DNA of 40,700 bases from Bacteroidales bacterium (GTDB lineage: Bacteria; Bacteroidota; Bacteroidia; Bacteroidales; Bacteroidaceae): the NCBI GenBank assembly GCA_012517855.1, contig JAAYUD010000074.1, positions 1 through 40,700 on the forward strand, in the 5' to 3' direction. Position 1 is the stretch's first letter. The number at the start of each line of letters is the position of its first letter. The notes beneath the pieces are model-generated. The model had not been told where the DNA came from and ran no database searches. It saw only the letters and a program-made list of their open reading frames with translations. Both the position numbers and the translations under genes were made by a program. Positions 1-10,500 of this stretch are shown one piece after another.

Positions 1-915
1 ATGTACAAATAGACCAATTTTCATCGAGAAAACAGCTCCTTAATCTTCTCACCATTATTCTCTCTATGTATGTTTCTCTTTTTGCTTGCTGTATGTACGT
101 GGCGCAAAAGCATAAGAACTATACCGATGGCCTTACTTGGAAGTTATAAATTACTTAGCTAATTGTTTGCAAATTTATTATCCAATCGTAAATTTGCAAG
201 AAAAGAGAGCCATAAGGTATATAGAGTGCAAAGAAAGGAACTATCAGGCTGATACGGAAATTTCTGCCAGTCGGAGTTAGTACGAACACTATCGCAAACG
301 GTTGATGACTTTCCATTAAAGAGGTACGGACAAAAAAGGTTAGTTTCCGTCATTTACGGTAATTAAGCATGTGGTGCATATTCCGGAGCATATCTCCACA
401 CATAGAGAAAAGGAGGTGATGATATCGTTGTATCGGAACCAAGCATAATGCTGCAATAGCAGAAAAGGTATAAATGAGGGATGTCTCTGAAAGTCTCCTA
501 ACTGTCTCCGAATGTTTTAGGAGTTTTTGAATATATCTTCGAAAAATAATGCAAATCCATGAAGAATATCTATAGAGTATGACATTCTTCATGGATATTG
601 AAATACGCGGTTAGCCGAATGCTTACTGAGGAAGGATGTTTTTAGCTTTCTTTTTTTTGATTTTCAATATATTCTTAATAACTTGCCAGGGTTTATATGT
701 GAATTTAGTTGGGTTGTATCTTATGTCTCTATTTTTATAATTCAAAAAGAGCCTCTGATATGTGCAATAAATGAGGGGGATGTAATGGGGCTTCGATAGA
801 AACAATGGATTGTATGATAATGATAAAGGGGAGAAAACTTTTTGATTTTCTTTGGGGTATTAATGAGATTTGAAAGAAATATGATTGTTATTGATTATAA
901 AAGAGAGATGATAGA
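1..915. other. Left-edge region with no convincing gene
   Basis: No open frame here looks like a protein I recognise. Short minus-strand frames exist (about 60-80 codons), but none has a family motif or signal peptide. Several adjacent minus-strand frames between 1 and 360 have a hydrophobic, membrane-protein-like character and are each broken by stops. That would fit a decayed gene, but I cannot name it. A perfect 13-bp inverted repeat lies at 555-567/584-596. No TAnnTTTG promoter box was found immediately ahead of the channel gene at 916. Confidence 0.4.
555..596. repeat. Inverted repeat (hairpin), 13-bp arms
   Basis: ATCCATGAAGAAT at 555-567 is matched perfectly by its reverse complement at 584-596, leaving a 16-nt loop. 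No T-run follows on either strand, so it is not a typical intrinsic terminator. Its role is unknown. Confidence 0.6.
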
Positions 916-3252
916 ATGAGAAAGCTAATCGTTTTTTGCTTGCTTTTGCTAGCTGGGATAATACCGGTTCAGGCCGTGCTCAAAGAGAAGGATCTGTCGC
1001 AGACCATTTCGGTGTTGCGGGCCGAACTCGAGTCTTATCAACGGGAGATGCACATGCGTACGCTAATGACTGAGAAACGGCAGCAGGAGAGTAAAAAATT
1101 CCTTGTTCAGCGATCGGAAGAAATAGACCAGATCACGCTGATGCTTTACTCTCAGAAGAGTGATTATATATTCGATTTGGCGTATGCTTGCCATGAAGCG
1201 ACTGCCGCGTATGATGAGTTTTTCAATCGTAATAATCCGTTTGAACAGTTTCAAACAAGTGTCCTGACAAGTATTCAGCAATATAACGGACTTATAGCCA
1301 GCTTGCAGCGTATTCCTCCTTTTGTTCTCAGAAGTAAAAAGGCACTTGACGACCGTCGGGCCTGTATCCTTCTGACCATGGACATTCGCAAAGAGCTTAT
1401 AACGCATTTGGCTCAGCTCAAAGAATTTCAGCAGCAGCGCAATATGATGGGGCAGAAGTTGATACAAATAAACAGCTATGCCCTCAAACGCTATAACGAT
1501 ATTCAGAAGAATGTGTTCGTGAATGGTGGAGACAGCTATTTTAAGATTCTGTCCAACATGCCCCGCTATTTCAAACAGGCCGGGCGCAGTTTGTCTGAGA
1601 AATATTCGATTGCTCCGAGAGCCCATTCGGAATGGGGCGGCATGATTGTGGTCTATTTGTTTATTGTGGTGTTGTTTTACCTTATTGTTTCGTCTCTGCT
1701 TTGCTATGTCGTGATACGCTGGATGATGCGTCGGCACTTCGACACGGAAGCATCACGCAAGAAACGTCCTTATATCACCTTTGCGGCTTCGATGCTCACC
1801 TTTGCCGTTATATTGATGGCGCTGCGCTATTTGGTCATCACTCATAATTTCTTTATTATGGCTTCGCAATTGCTGGTACAATATGCCTGGTTGGTGGGTA
1901 TCATATTGGTTTCTTTGCTGGTGCGTTTCGATTCGAAACAGATCAATAGCGGTTTTCGCATCTATGTCCCTATTATCTTTACGGGCTTCGTTGTTATTGT
2001 GTTCCGCATCGTCTTTATTCCCAACGAACTGGTCAACCTGCTTTTCCCTCCGCTTATGCTCATCGCCACTGTTTGGCAATGGTCCGCCGTACGTCGCCAC
2101 AATAATAACATACGTCGCAGCGATTTCTTCTATACTTGGATTTCATTGCTTGCAATGGTTGTCTCCGTTGTGGTGTCATGGACAGGGTATACGCTGCTTG
2201 GTGTGCAGATTCTGATCTGGTGGATCATGCTGCTCACTGCCATTCAGACAATCACTTGCGTATACGATCTGTTGTCCATTTACGAGAATAAGAAGTTCAA
2301 GGGAGAACGTGATATATCGCGCACTTGGTTTTACGATTTGATCTGTAGGGTTATCGTACCGGTATTTGCCGTGTATGCTTTGATGATCAGCATTTATTGG
2401 GCGGCCAGTGTATTCGAACTGACGGAATGGTGCAGTACCATTTTTGGTTATAACTTCGTGGATATAGACAATGTGGCTCAGATATCGTTTGAGAAACTGT
2501 CGTTGGCGGTGGCTTTGTTTTTCGTTGTTAAATACGTTGTCTATGCGGGCAAAGCGTTGTATTATAAAGCCCATAAGTTTAAGAATGGCGATAAGCAGGT
2601 ATCGGCAATAGGTTTGAATATCGCTACGATTGTTGTTTGGTTCTTTTACATCATGGTGGCAATGATCATCTTGAAGATAAATCGTAGCGGATTGGTGGTC
2701 GCTATCGGCGGTATGTCGACAGGTATTGGTTTTGCATTGAAAGACACGATAGAAAATTTGTTTTATGGCATCTCATTGATGACGGGCCGTCTGAATGTAG
2801 GCGATATTATTGAATGCGACGGCGTACGGGGTAAGGTGATTGATATTACTTATCAGTCTACTCTGATAGAACCGGTGGATGGTTCGGTGATCGCTTTTCT
2901 TAATAGTCAACTGTTTCAGAAGAACTTCAAGAACCTGACCCGTAATCATGGATACGAGATGGTCTCTGTTCCGGTAGGGGTGGCCTATGGCACGAATGTG
3001 AAACAGGCCCGCCAGTTGGTGCTCGATCGTCTGGATACGCTCGATTGCTATTATAAAGAACGGAAGCCAAACATCTTGTTTAATGACTTTGGCGATAACA
3101 GCATAGAACTCGTGCTGTCTGTTTGGGTACCTGTTGCTGCCAAGGCGGCGGCCGTTTCGAAGATCAAAGAAAATATTTATGATGTCTTTAATGAAAACGG
3201 TATAGAAATGCCGTTCCCACAAAGGGATGTCTATGTGCATGGGATGAACTGA
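916..3252 (+). CDS. Large MscS-family mechanosensitive ion channel
   Basis: Predicted inner-membrane channel that opens under membrane tension to release solutes during hypo-osmotic shock. The 778-residue protein begins with a signal peptide (about 1-20, ending PVQA). A charged, coiled-coil-like periplasmic region follows to about residue 230, then roughly ten or eleven hydrophobic segments. The MscS domain lies at about 560-760: a pore-helix-like segment rich in Gly/Ala (GLVVAIGGMSTGIGFALKD) followed by the beta domain (LNVGDIIECDGVRGKVIDI). Canonical MscS is under 300 residues, so this belongs to the large MscK/YbdG-like group with extra membrane helices and a periplasmic N-terminus. It appears to be transcribed alone, and the next gene-like sequence is the acyltransferase remnant on the other strand. 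The family call is secure; the gating solute and physiological trigger are not visible. Confidence 0.93.
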   Translation: MRKLIVFCLLLLAGIIPVQAVLKEKDLSQTISVLRAELESYQREMHMRTLMTEKRQQESKKFLVQRSEEIDQITLMLYSQKSDYIFDLAYACHEATAAYDEFFNRNNPFEQFQTSVLTSIQQYNGLIASLQRIPPFVLRSKKALDDRRACILLTMDIRKELITHLAQLKEFQQQRNMMGQKLIQINSYALKRYNDIQKNVFVNGGDSYFKILSNMPRYFKQAGRSLSEKYSIAPRAHSEWGGMIVVYLFIVVLFYLIVSSLLCYVVIRWMMRRHFDTEASRKKRPYITFAASMLTFAVILMALRYLVITHNFFIMASQLLVQYAWLVGIILVSLLVRFDSKQINSGFRIYVPIIFTGFVVIVFRIVFIPNELVNLLFPPLMLIATVWQWSAVRRHNNNIRRSDFFYTWISLLAMVVSVVVSWTGYTLLGVQILIWWIMLLTAIQTITCVYDLLSIYENKKFKGERDISRTWFYDLICRVIVPVFAVYALMISIYWAASVFELTEWCSTIFGYNFVDIDNVAQISFEKLSLAVALFFVVKYVVYAGKALYYKAHKFKNGDKQVSAIGLNIATIVVWFFYIMVAMIILKINRSGLVVAIGGMSTGIGFALKDTIENLFYGISLMTGRLNVGDIIECDGVRGKVIDITYQSTLIEPVDGSVIAFLNSQLFQKNFKNLTRNHGYEMVSVPVGVAYGTNVKQARQLVLDRLDTLDCYYKERKPNILFNDFGDNSIELVLSVWVPVAAKAAAVSKIKENIYDVFNENGIEMPFPQRDVYVHGMN

Positions 3253-3365
3253 CCTTGCAATAGATGCTATCCGGTTGTGTTATCGTCCAAACATCTATTT
3301 TGCCCTCGGTATGAGGGAATGGAATATAACAGTATACTATTACGAGCAAAAGTTGCTTTCTCTAT

Positions 3366-3540
3366 TCATTTATGCGCAGTTGATTTTTTCAGAAAGCGCT
3401 TGGTCAACCATTTGCGTATCGGCTCATCGTATAGCTTTAAGCAGATGTAAGCCAGTAGCATGTTGACTATAATCAGGCATAGTGCCACGCATACGGTCAT
3501 CATAGGCATAACTGATAACAAAGCCCGATAGGATAAAAAA
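3366..3540 (-). pseudogene. Remnant of an acyltransferase family 3 membrane protein
   Basis: On the minus strand two overlapping frames carry the two ends of the same family. From 3540 downward one frame reads FFILSGFVISYAYDDRM, the N-terminal signature of membrane acyltransferase 3 proteins (OafA/NodX-like). From 3503 to the stop at 3366-3368 another frame reads a hydrophobic helix and then YDEPIRKWLTKRF, the typical extreme C-terminus. The middle of a protein that is normally about 350 residues is missing, and the two ends meet out of frame near 3490-3503. I infer an internal deletion of an O-acetyltransferase-like gene. It cannot encode a working enzyme. The motifs are seen directly; the deletion history is inference. 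Confidence 0.65.
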
Positions 3541-3690
3541 GGAATGTACTGAAAAAGAACTACGCTTCGGGCATCATATTGAAAAACTCTTTAGAGGGGG
3601 TACATTTGCTGTATGATACTATTTGTTTTTGAAGCTATAGAAAAGCTATTTTTCAATAATGTTTTATTATTCATAGCTATGTTAATATGT

Positions 3691-5154
3691 TCATTTGAGT
3701 AATGTGTTTACGATAACAACTTCATCGAGAAATCCCCTTTTTATAAGGTGCCCCGTTTTATCATAAATAAATGTGGTTGGATAAGATTGAATATTGCACT
3801 CCTGCTTTATCCATTCTTCATCTCCTTTGTATAGGTAGTAATGCAATCCTGCCATTTCATTAATACTCCTTTTCCAATATTCGTATGGAGACGATTGCCC
3901 TGCAATATAAATATAAACGATGTCCTTATCTCTCAGTACAGATTTTTTTAATAATTCCAGCCCTTTGATAGACTCCTTGCAGGGACCACACCATGTTTGC
4001 CAAAAGTCTATGTAAATGACTTTCCCCCGATGTTGTTTGATAAGAGTTCTCAGAAAATCTTTTTTGCAACCAACCTGACAGATTTGAGCTTTATTACTAT
4101 TCTTTATACGTATGAGCAACTCGTTATTCATTGCCAATAAATATTGTTCGAAAGAATTGCCATGAAAATAATCTGTTATCTGTGTTTTTTGATTATCAGT
4201 TAGTGGAATATGATCCCTTAAGTATTTACAATATGCAGCTACTATCAATTCATTGTAGAAAATTCCATCTTCAAAGCCCACTTTATCCGATAACTTTTGT
4301 TTTACATCTTGTATCCATTCGGATATAGGTTCATCTTGAATCGGAGAAATTCCTAAGACCTGATTGTCTGACACCATGAAGTTTAAGAAATCCGAATATA
4401 AGCCTCCTCCTCCTGCATACAAATACATGGGATTGTTCAAATCGAATTGCTTCAGAAAATGAAAGAACTTGCCATTGGCTTTTATTTCATTGATTCTTTC
4501 TGTTGTTATCTCTTTGTTGGATTTAACGTAGCCGAATAAAGTACTCAATATGGATGATTGAATAAACACCTTGCTTAATTCTTTGTCTCCTGCTGGAAGA
4601 GCTAAAGCATCTATTTGCCTCAAGGCATAATCGTTCAAGGCTAAAGAATGGGACAAGAGATTTTGTTGTGTGTTTGGCTCACTCTTATGATAAGGGATTT
4701 TTCCATCCAAATCGTTTAATTGCATAAAGGCAAAAATATCTTTCAAAAAAGACTCTTCGTCTATATTCAGAATCTTTTTCGGCTCAGCAGTTCCGTTAGC
4801 GCCAATCGATATATATGTCGTATCTTTCGGTAATAGGTTGCACCAGCCTTGAATATTCCCTATTTCGTAATGGGCGAACGTTTCAAACAGGACGGGAATA
4901 TCGAATTGGTAATAACCGTCGGCTTTTCTGGCAAAGACTATATCGCGTTCTCCATAAAAAGGATCTGATACGGAAAGCTCTCCGGTATAGCTCTTGTTTC
5001 TGACCGTGCATTTATTAGATAATCTAATCTCTAAGTGAGCGATACCATAGTGTATCGAAGGAGTCGGAATTCCTGATTCCAAATTTTGCGAACATATCGG
5101 CATACAGTGCAGATAGATTATCGTTACAATCGAAATAATTACTTTTATTTTCAT
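3691..5154 (-). CDS. Secreted thioredoxin-fold (TlpA-like) protein
   Basis: A 487-residue exported protein with an N-terminal signal peptide (about 1-22, ending CSQN) and a long N-terminal region I do not recognise, probably the extracytoplasmic substrate-facing part. A thioredoxin-like domain occupies the last 120 or so residues. The redox motif WCGPC is at about 388-392, and a cis-proline-type segment (SYPTTFIYDKTG) lies near the C-terminus, as in TlpA/ResA reductases. It likely reduces disulfides in the periplasm or at the cell surface; the partner is unknown. It is monocistronic on the minus strand, divergent from the sigma factor of uptake locus 1, which itself ends with another TlpA-like gene, so a functional link to that locus is possible but unproven. 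The start at 5154 gives a complete signal peptide. Confidence 0.82.
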   Translation of the reverse strand: MKIKVIISIVTIIYLHCMPICSQNLESGIPTPSIHYGIAHLEIRLSNKCTVRNKSYTGELSVSDPFYGERDIVFARKADGYYQFDIPVLFETFAHYEIGNIQGWCNLLPKDTTYISIGANGTAEPKKILNIDEESFLKDIFAFMQLNDLDGKIPYHKSEPNTQQNLLSHSLALNDYALRQIDALALPAGDKELSKVFIQSSILSTLFGYVKSNKEITTERINEIKANGKFFHFLKQFDLNNPMYLYAGGGGLYSDFLNFMVSDNQVLGISPIQDEPISEWIQDVKQKLSDKVGFEDGIFYNELIVAAYCKYLRDHIPLTDNQKTQITDYFHGNSFEQYLLAMNNELLIRIKNSNKAQICQVGCKKDFLRTLIKQHRGKVIYIDFWQTWCGPCKESIKGLELLKKSVLRDKDIVYIYIAGQSSPYEYWKRSINEMAGLHYYLYKGDEEWIKQECNIQSYPTTFIYDKTGHLIKRGFLDEVVIVNTLLK

Positions 5155-5784
5155 TTATTTAGCCTTCTTGAATGGCACCATATATAACTAAAAATAATTT
5201 GCAAGTCCCATAATGATACCCTCTTTAATTGGTAACGAATTTAAGCCAAGAATCATCATTATGCATCATCTACGACTACGGTATTTCATTAGTGACGTGT
5301 ATAAATACTCTTTTGTCTCATAAATTAACTTTTTAATAATCTGTTTTATGGGCAATATAGTATGGGTAGACATGCGATTGAACGTATTAATACAAATCTC
5401 TTACAACTCGAATCGTTTCAACTTATTGTAAATATAGTGGTATAACTGATACGTTGTAACGACATGGGACATTTAATTGCAAACCGATGATCGGATTTGT
5501 TTCTTTTTTTTCTGCGAGTGCCTTTTCTCTGCGTTGCAATGAGATGTATTCTATTCAAACATTGGTGGTTAAATACTTTTTTTTGAATATTTTTCTTTGG
5601 AAAATAGACTGACTTATGGAAATAAATAAGTATTTTTGGCGCCAAACATGAAATAATATGTGGTGATTTGGGCTGTACTTGTGCTTGTACATGCCTGAGA
5701 TTGAGATGTATGATGTGTGTCCTTATACGTGGTGTGTGATAGCAGGTACTCAAATAGTATATGGTGAGTGATGAATGATGGTTT
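5155..5784. other. Divergent intergenic region ahead of uptake locus 1
   Basis: This is 630 bp between two divergent genes, the thioredoxin-fold gene and the ECF sigma gene. It is AT-rich, and no coding sequence is credible in either direction. It must contain promoters for both sides. The only exact TAnnTTTG box noted toward the sigma gene is at 5631-5638. Confidence 0.5.
5631..5638 (+). promoter_or_regulatory. Candidate -7 promoter box for the locus 1 sigma gene
   Basis: TATTTTTG matches the Bacteroidetes -7 consensus TAnnTTTG exactly and would give a leader of about 140 nt before the sigma gene start at 5785. No TTTG lies at the expected 19-21 nt upstream (the nearest, at 5596-5599, is 31 nt away), so the call is weak. 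Confidence 0.3.
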
Positions 5785-6318
5785 ATGAATAACGCAAACA
5801 AACTTTTGGGGAAAGAGAAGGAAAAGGTGTACGAAAACTTTTTCAAGGAACATTATACTCACTTGTATTATTTTGCACTTCATTTTGTATCCGATACGGA
5901 AGTTGCCAGAGATGTTGTGAGTGACGCTTTTCGGTCGCTTTGGGAAAAAATAGATGCCATCAATTATGATACGATGATGTCGTATATGTTGACGTGCGTT
6001 CGTAATCTATGTATAGATCATATTCGGCATGAAGAGACAAAGTGCGTATATATAAATTCGTACGAAAGTTTGGCTTCGGAACTTGATGCTGACGATTGGC
6101 GTGAAATGGAAAACCGGTGTTCTGATGTGATGCGCGAAATGGATCTGCTTCCCGAGAAAACGAAGTTTATAATGGAGCAGAACTATCTTTACAAAAAGAA
6201 GTATAAGGAGATTGCCGAAATGACTGGACTTACAGAAAGTGGAGTGAGAAAACAAATAATGAAGGGATTGAATATTATAAGAAGTAAATTTTCTGTAAAA
6301 TATAAGAAAGGACAGTAA
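5785..6318 (+). CDS. ECF-type RNA polymerase sigma factor, uptake locus 1
   Basis: A 177-residue sigma-70 family protein of the extracytoplasmic-function class. Region 2 covers about residues 15-85 (FFKEHYTHLYYFALHFV, then DVVSDAFRSLWEKI, then the -10 reading helix ending LCIDHIRHEE). Region 4 covers about 110-170, with a helix-turn-helix (YKEIAEMTGLTESGVRKQI). It heads the locus and is followed after 48 bp by a FecR anti-sigma gene and then SusC/SusD. In Bacteroidetes this order usually means FecR holds the sigma factor until the SusC receptor binds its ligand; the sigma factor then transcribes the susC operon. Length and domain order are normal. The start codon lacks an obvious Shine-Dalgarno sequence, which is common in this phylum. 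Confidence 0.93.
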   Translation: MNNANKLLGKEKEKVYENFFKEHYTHLYYFALHFVSDTEVARDVVSDAFRSLWEKIDAINYDTMMSYMLTCVRNLCIDHIRHEETKCVYINSYESLASELDADDWREMENRCSDVMREMDLLPEKTKFIMEQNYLYKKKYKEIAEMTGLTESGVRKQIMKGLNIIRSKFSVKYKKGQ

Positions 6319-6366
6319 CTAAATTAAATCTAATCCGTATAAATATTTAAGAACAACATATAAAAG

Positions 6367-7467
6367 ATGGATAGCTTATTCGATACAAATAAAAAAGTAG
6401 AAGACCGTTCGAACGAATTGTTAGAGTTCGAATGCGAGCAAGCTATGCTTAGAAAAGCTTATGCTCCACCTGAAATGGATGCCGAATGGACCAAGATACA
6501 GCAAAGTATTCATTGTTCTGAAAAACAACGTAAAAGTAATACTCATCATACGATCTCGATACAACTGCGTTATTTCTCTTTTGGAGCAATAGCGGCGACT
6601 GTCACTTTGCTGGCTCTGTTGTATGTTTTGCGTCCACAACGGCAGTCGGTGTCTAATGGACCTGTCACTGTGTTTCTGGCTCAAAAAGGAAAACAGGCGG
6701 TGACTATCACGGCCAATGGCAGCCATGTGGCGTATCCCGTATCTTCCGGAACAAAACCTCCATTGTCGGGTGCTATTGTTAATGCCGACAAAGCAGACTT
6801 TACGAATGTGGAATCTAATATCGCTGAGGTGAAAACCATTATAACTCCTCGTGGAAAAGACTACAAAGTGATATTGAATGACGGTACTGAGGTCATAATG
6901 AATACCGACAGTAAGTTGATATTTCCGGTGAGGTTTACAGGTTCTAAGAGAATCGTGACTTTGGAAGGAGAGGCTTATTTTAAAGTGGCTAAAGATGCTT
7001 CGAAGCCTTTCATTGTGCGTTCGGGGCGGTTGGAAACACTGGCTGTCGGCACGGAGTTCAATGTTAGGGCTTACGATAAGGTTGCTCCTCATGTGACGCT
7101 TATAGAAGGTAAGGTGATTGTCAATGTGGCGGGAACGGCAAAAAAGGTATATCTGAAACCTGGCGAAGATGTCTCGCTGACTGATGATGAAATGAAGATC
7201 AAAAATGTGGATCCGCAATATTATATACAGTGGAAAGAAGGTTTTCTTTATTTTGATGATGTGCCCCTTGCCGATGTATTGTCCGACTTGGGACGTTGGT
7301 ATAATGTGAATATAGAAATAGAGAAATCGTCTTTGATGGCTTATCGTTTGCATTTTATAGTAAATAGAAATGCAAAAATTGATGAAGTTATAGACAATTT
7401 GAATGATTTTGAATATCTATTTGCTCGGAAGACTGGCAATAAAATTATCATTTCGGAAAAGAATTAG
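6367..7467 (+). CDS. FecR-family anti-sigma factor, uptake locus 1
   Basis: A 366-residue inner-membrane anti-sigma regulator. The cytoplasmic N-terminus (about 1-69) should bind the sigma factor encoded just upstream. One transmembrane helix follows at about 70-88 (SFGAIAATVTLLALLYVL). The periplasmic FecR domain lies at about 155-260 (DYKVILNDGTEVIMNTDSKL, LEGEAYFKVAKD, VGTEFNVRAY), and a C-terminal DUF4974 domain at about 295-364 (FDDVPLADVLSDLGRWYNVN) resembles the STN fold found in SusC-type receptors. By family knowledge the periplasmic part contacts the N-terminal domain of the cognate SusC and relays ligand occupancy. The gene sits 48 bp after the sigma gene and 69 bp before susC. Confidence 0.93.
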   Translation: MDSLFDTNKKVEDRSNELLEFECEQAMLRKAYAPPEMDAEWTKIQQSIHCSEKQRKSNTHHTISIQLRYFSFGAIAATVTLLALLYVLRPQRQSVSNGPVTVFLAQKGKQAVTITANGSHVAYPVSSGTKPPLSGAIVNADKADFTNVESNIAEVKTIITPRGKDYKVILNDGTEVIMNTDSKLIFPVRFTGSKRIVTLEGEAYFKVAKDASKPFIVRSGRLETLAVGTEFNVRAYDKVAPHVTLIEGKVIVNVAGTAKKVYLKPGEDVSLTDDEMKIKNVDPQYYIQWKEGFLYFDDVPLADVLSDLGRWYNVNIEIEKSSLMAYRLHFIVNRNAKIDEVIDNLNDFEYLFARKTGNKIIISEKN

Positions 7468-7536
7468 GTTTTTTAGGGACTAAAAGAACGGATTTTTCGT
7501 ATTATTAATAAATCTATGTTTTAAAGGTTTATTTAT

Positions 7537-10500
7537 ATGAAAAGATCTAAGAACTTTAAAAATTTTTGTAGAAGTCCCTTGCGCCTTAGAGCGCTGTTGT
7601 TGTTACAACTATTATTCTTTTTTTGCTGCAGTGCTTTTGCACAAAGTAAAAATGAGCGTATTTCGTTGGAATGTCGGAATGAAGCGATGTCTTCTGCTTT
7701 GAAGAAGGTGGAGCAGGCTTCGAATTACAAGATTTTGTTTACTTACGATGAGGTGCAGAACTATCGGGTCTCTGTGTCTTTGAAGAATGTCTCTGTCGAA
7801 AACGCTGTTAAAGCTATTATTGGAGATAATCCCTTTTCGTATAAGATTAAGGGCGTCTTTATTTCTATTCATGCGGTAAAAAAGAATAAGGCGGTAGTCA
7901 GAAAAAACGAATTGAGCGGGCAGGTAGTCGATGAGCATGGAGAACCTCTGCCCGGTGTAAATATAACGTTGGATAATTCTCGCATAAGAGGTATAACCAA
8001 TGAGAATGGTAATTTCAACTTTGATCTTCCGTCTGAAGAGGGTGTTGAGTATGTGACATTCTCGTTTATCGGGTTTAAAACTCAGAAAGTACATTTCAGA
8101 GGAGAGCGGATGAAAGTTGTGATGAAAGGTGATATCCGCGAAATAGGAGAAGTTATAGTGACGGGTTTGGTTACTCATAACGCCAAGAGTTTTACGGGTA
8201 ATGCAACCGTGTTCAAAGGTGACGATTTGAAGACGGTAGGCCGTCAGAATATTATAAAGAGTTTGAGTATTCTCGATCCTTCTATCAATATCACAGAGAA
8301 CACACAGATGGGTTCGAACCCGAATACGATGCCTAAGATTCGTTTTCGTGGCGAAAGTTCTTTTCAAGGGTTTGAGAATGTGGATAAATCGGGTTTGATG
8401 AATGATCCCAACCAGCCTTTGTTCATATTGGATGGATACCAGACGACGCTATCGGCCATTGTCGATTTGGATATGAACCAAGTAGAATCTGTCACTATCT
8501 TGAAAGATGCTGCTGCGGGTGCTATCTATGGGTCTCGTGCTGCAAATGGCGTTATCGTTGTGAAAACGATTCAGCCCAAACAAGGGCAGTTGCTTGTGAG
8601 CTATGGTTTGAATACGAATTTCAATTTCCCTGATTTGTCGAGTTACCATTTGCTCAATGCGAAGCAGAATCTCGAACTTTACGACCGGTTGGGGATGTAC
8701 CGTAATGATGACGGAACATTGACTCCGGCATATAATCAGATATGCCGTTGGGTAGCTCAAGGTGTTAACACCGATTGGTTGTCGAAGCCTGTTCGTAATG
8801 TGGTGGGCTATCAACACTCCTTGAATCTGAGCGGTGGCGATAGCCGTATGCGCTATGGCATCGATTTGAATTATGCAACGAATCCCGGTGTAATGAAAGG
8901 CTCTACGCGGGATAATTATGGAATAGGCGTGAGGCTGTCATACAATTACAGTGATAAATTATTGTTCAACAACCATCTATCTGTAGGACGTACCAAATCG
9001 AAGGATTCTCCTTACGGGAATTTTGCCGATTATGCGAAGATCAATTCTTTCTATCCTATTTATGACGAAAACAATAAGTTGTATAAGAACTATTATTGCG
9101 AGGACGAAACCGGGTCTCTGTCTGATATCTGGGGAAATAGTAGCAATATCCCTGTAAATCCATTGTACGAGGCTTCTGTAGGTAACAAGAGTACGAATGA
9201 AGATTTGAATATCAATGAAAATTTCTCTTTCGATTGGTTGATGCTTCCTTCTTTGCGATTCAATGGAATGGTAAGCTACTCCAAGACCAATAGTAAAGCT
9301 GTCTCTTTCTTATCACCGAGGTCTGCCACTTATTCCGATTATACAGGCGAGATAGGCAGCAGTACGCCAGAGCAGGATGCTTTGAAAGGTCGATATACGC
9401 TGAATCAGACTTATCAAGATAATATAGAGGGTAACGTTATGCTTACTTGGTCGAAGAATTTCGGAAAGCATTTTGCTACGGCATCTGCGGGTTCTTCTTT
9501 GTCCGATTCGCGTAGCCAGTTGTATGGATTTACAGCCGTAGGTTTTGGTGATGAAGACGAGTCGGAGCCGGCATACGCTTCGGGGTACGAGAAAGGTGGC
9601 GCTCCTGCCAATTCGGAAGGTCATACTCGTTTAGCCAGTTTCTTTGCCTCGGCCAATTATGCATACGATAATAGATACTTGTTTGACTTCTCTTATCGTC
9701 TGGACGGTTCTTCTCAATTTGGAACAAATAAGAGAACGGCTCCTTTCTATAGTCTTGGCTTTGGTTGGAATGTATTTAATGAGTCTTTCATCAAGAAACT
9801 GGGGTTTGTCGATATGTTGAAGTTGAGAGCTACTTATGGTGAAGTAGGCTCGATAAATTTCAATCCTTATCAAGCCCGAGATATGTATCAGTTTACAAAA
9901 GACTCTCGCTATGATGGAAATATTGGCGTATTGCTCGAAGCAATGGGGAATAAGGATCTGAAGTGGCAGAATACCAAAATGTATGAATGTGGTGCGACGG
10001 TAGGTATCTTCAATAGATTGGATTTCTCCATGAGCCTTTATAACAGGCTCACTACAGATATGGTGTTGCCTATTACGACACCTCCTTCAATGGGTTTTGG
10101 CAGCTATATTTCCAATTTGGGAAGAATGCGTAATACCGGTTATGAATTGACGTTGCGTGTTTTGGCCTATAAATCACCGAGCTTGAATGTCTATCTATTT
10201 GGTTCGGCCACACATAATAAAAATAGAATTCTGTCCATCTCTTCGGCTTTGGAAGCGTATAACAAGAAAGTCGATTCTTCTACCGGATATTCGGGTAATG
10301 AATATAAACAGCTGACACATAAATTGCTCACAAAATATGAGGAAGGACAGTCTACAACTGCCATTTATGCGGTTCGTTCGTTGGGCATCGATCCGATGAC
10401 GGGAAAGGAATTGTTCCTGACCAAAGAAGGTACACCTACGTGGACTTGGAATGCCGACGATAAAGTTGTTGTGGGCGACACGGAACCAAAGGTGAGAGGT

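Noticed and set aside
410-425. AAAGGAGGTGAT, resembling the complement of a 16S rRNA 3' end
   Set aside because: The neighbouring bases do not read as 16S rRNA on either strand and no rRNA helices are present, so it is a chance purine-rich match.
159-805. Three short minus-strand frames (60-80 codons) at the left edge
   Set aside because: No signal, domain or family pattern. Alternative frames over the same DNA look no worse, so there is no support for any one of them.
1063-3240. Long antisense frames within the MscS gene, up to 224 codons
   Set aside because: They are shadows of the strongly supported sense gene, with compositions typical of antisense translation.
5418-5883. Overlapping minus-strand frames of 142 and 89 codons ahead of the sigma gene
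   Set aside because: Low-complexity composition, mutual overlap and overlap with the sigma gene start argue against real genes.
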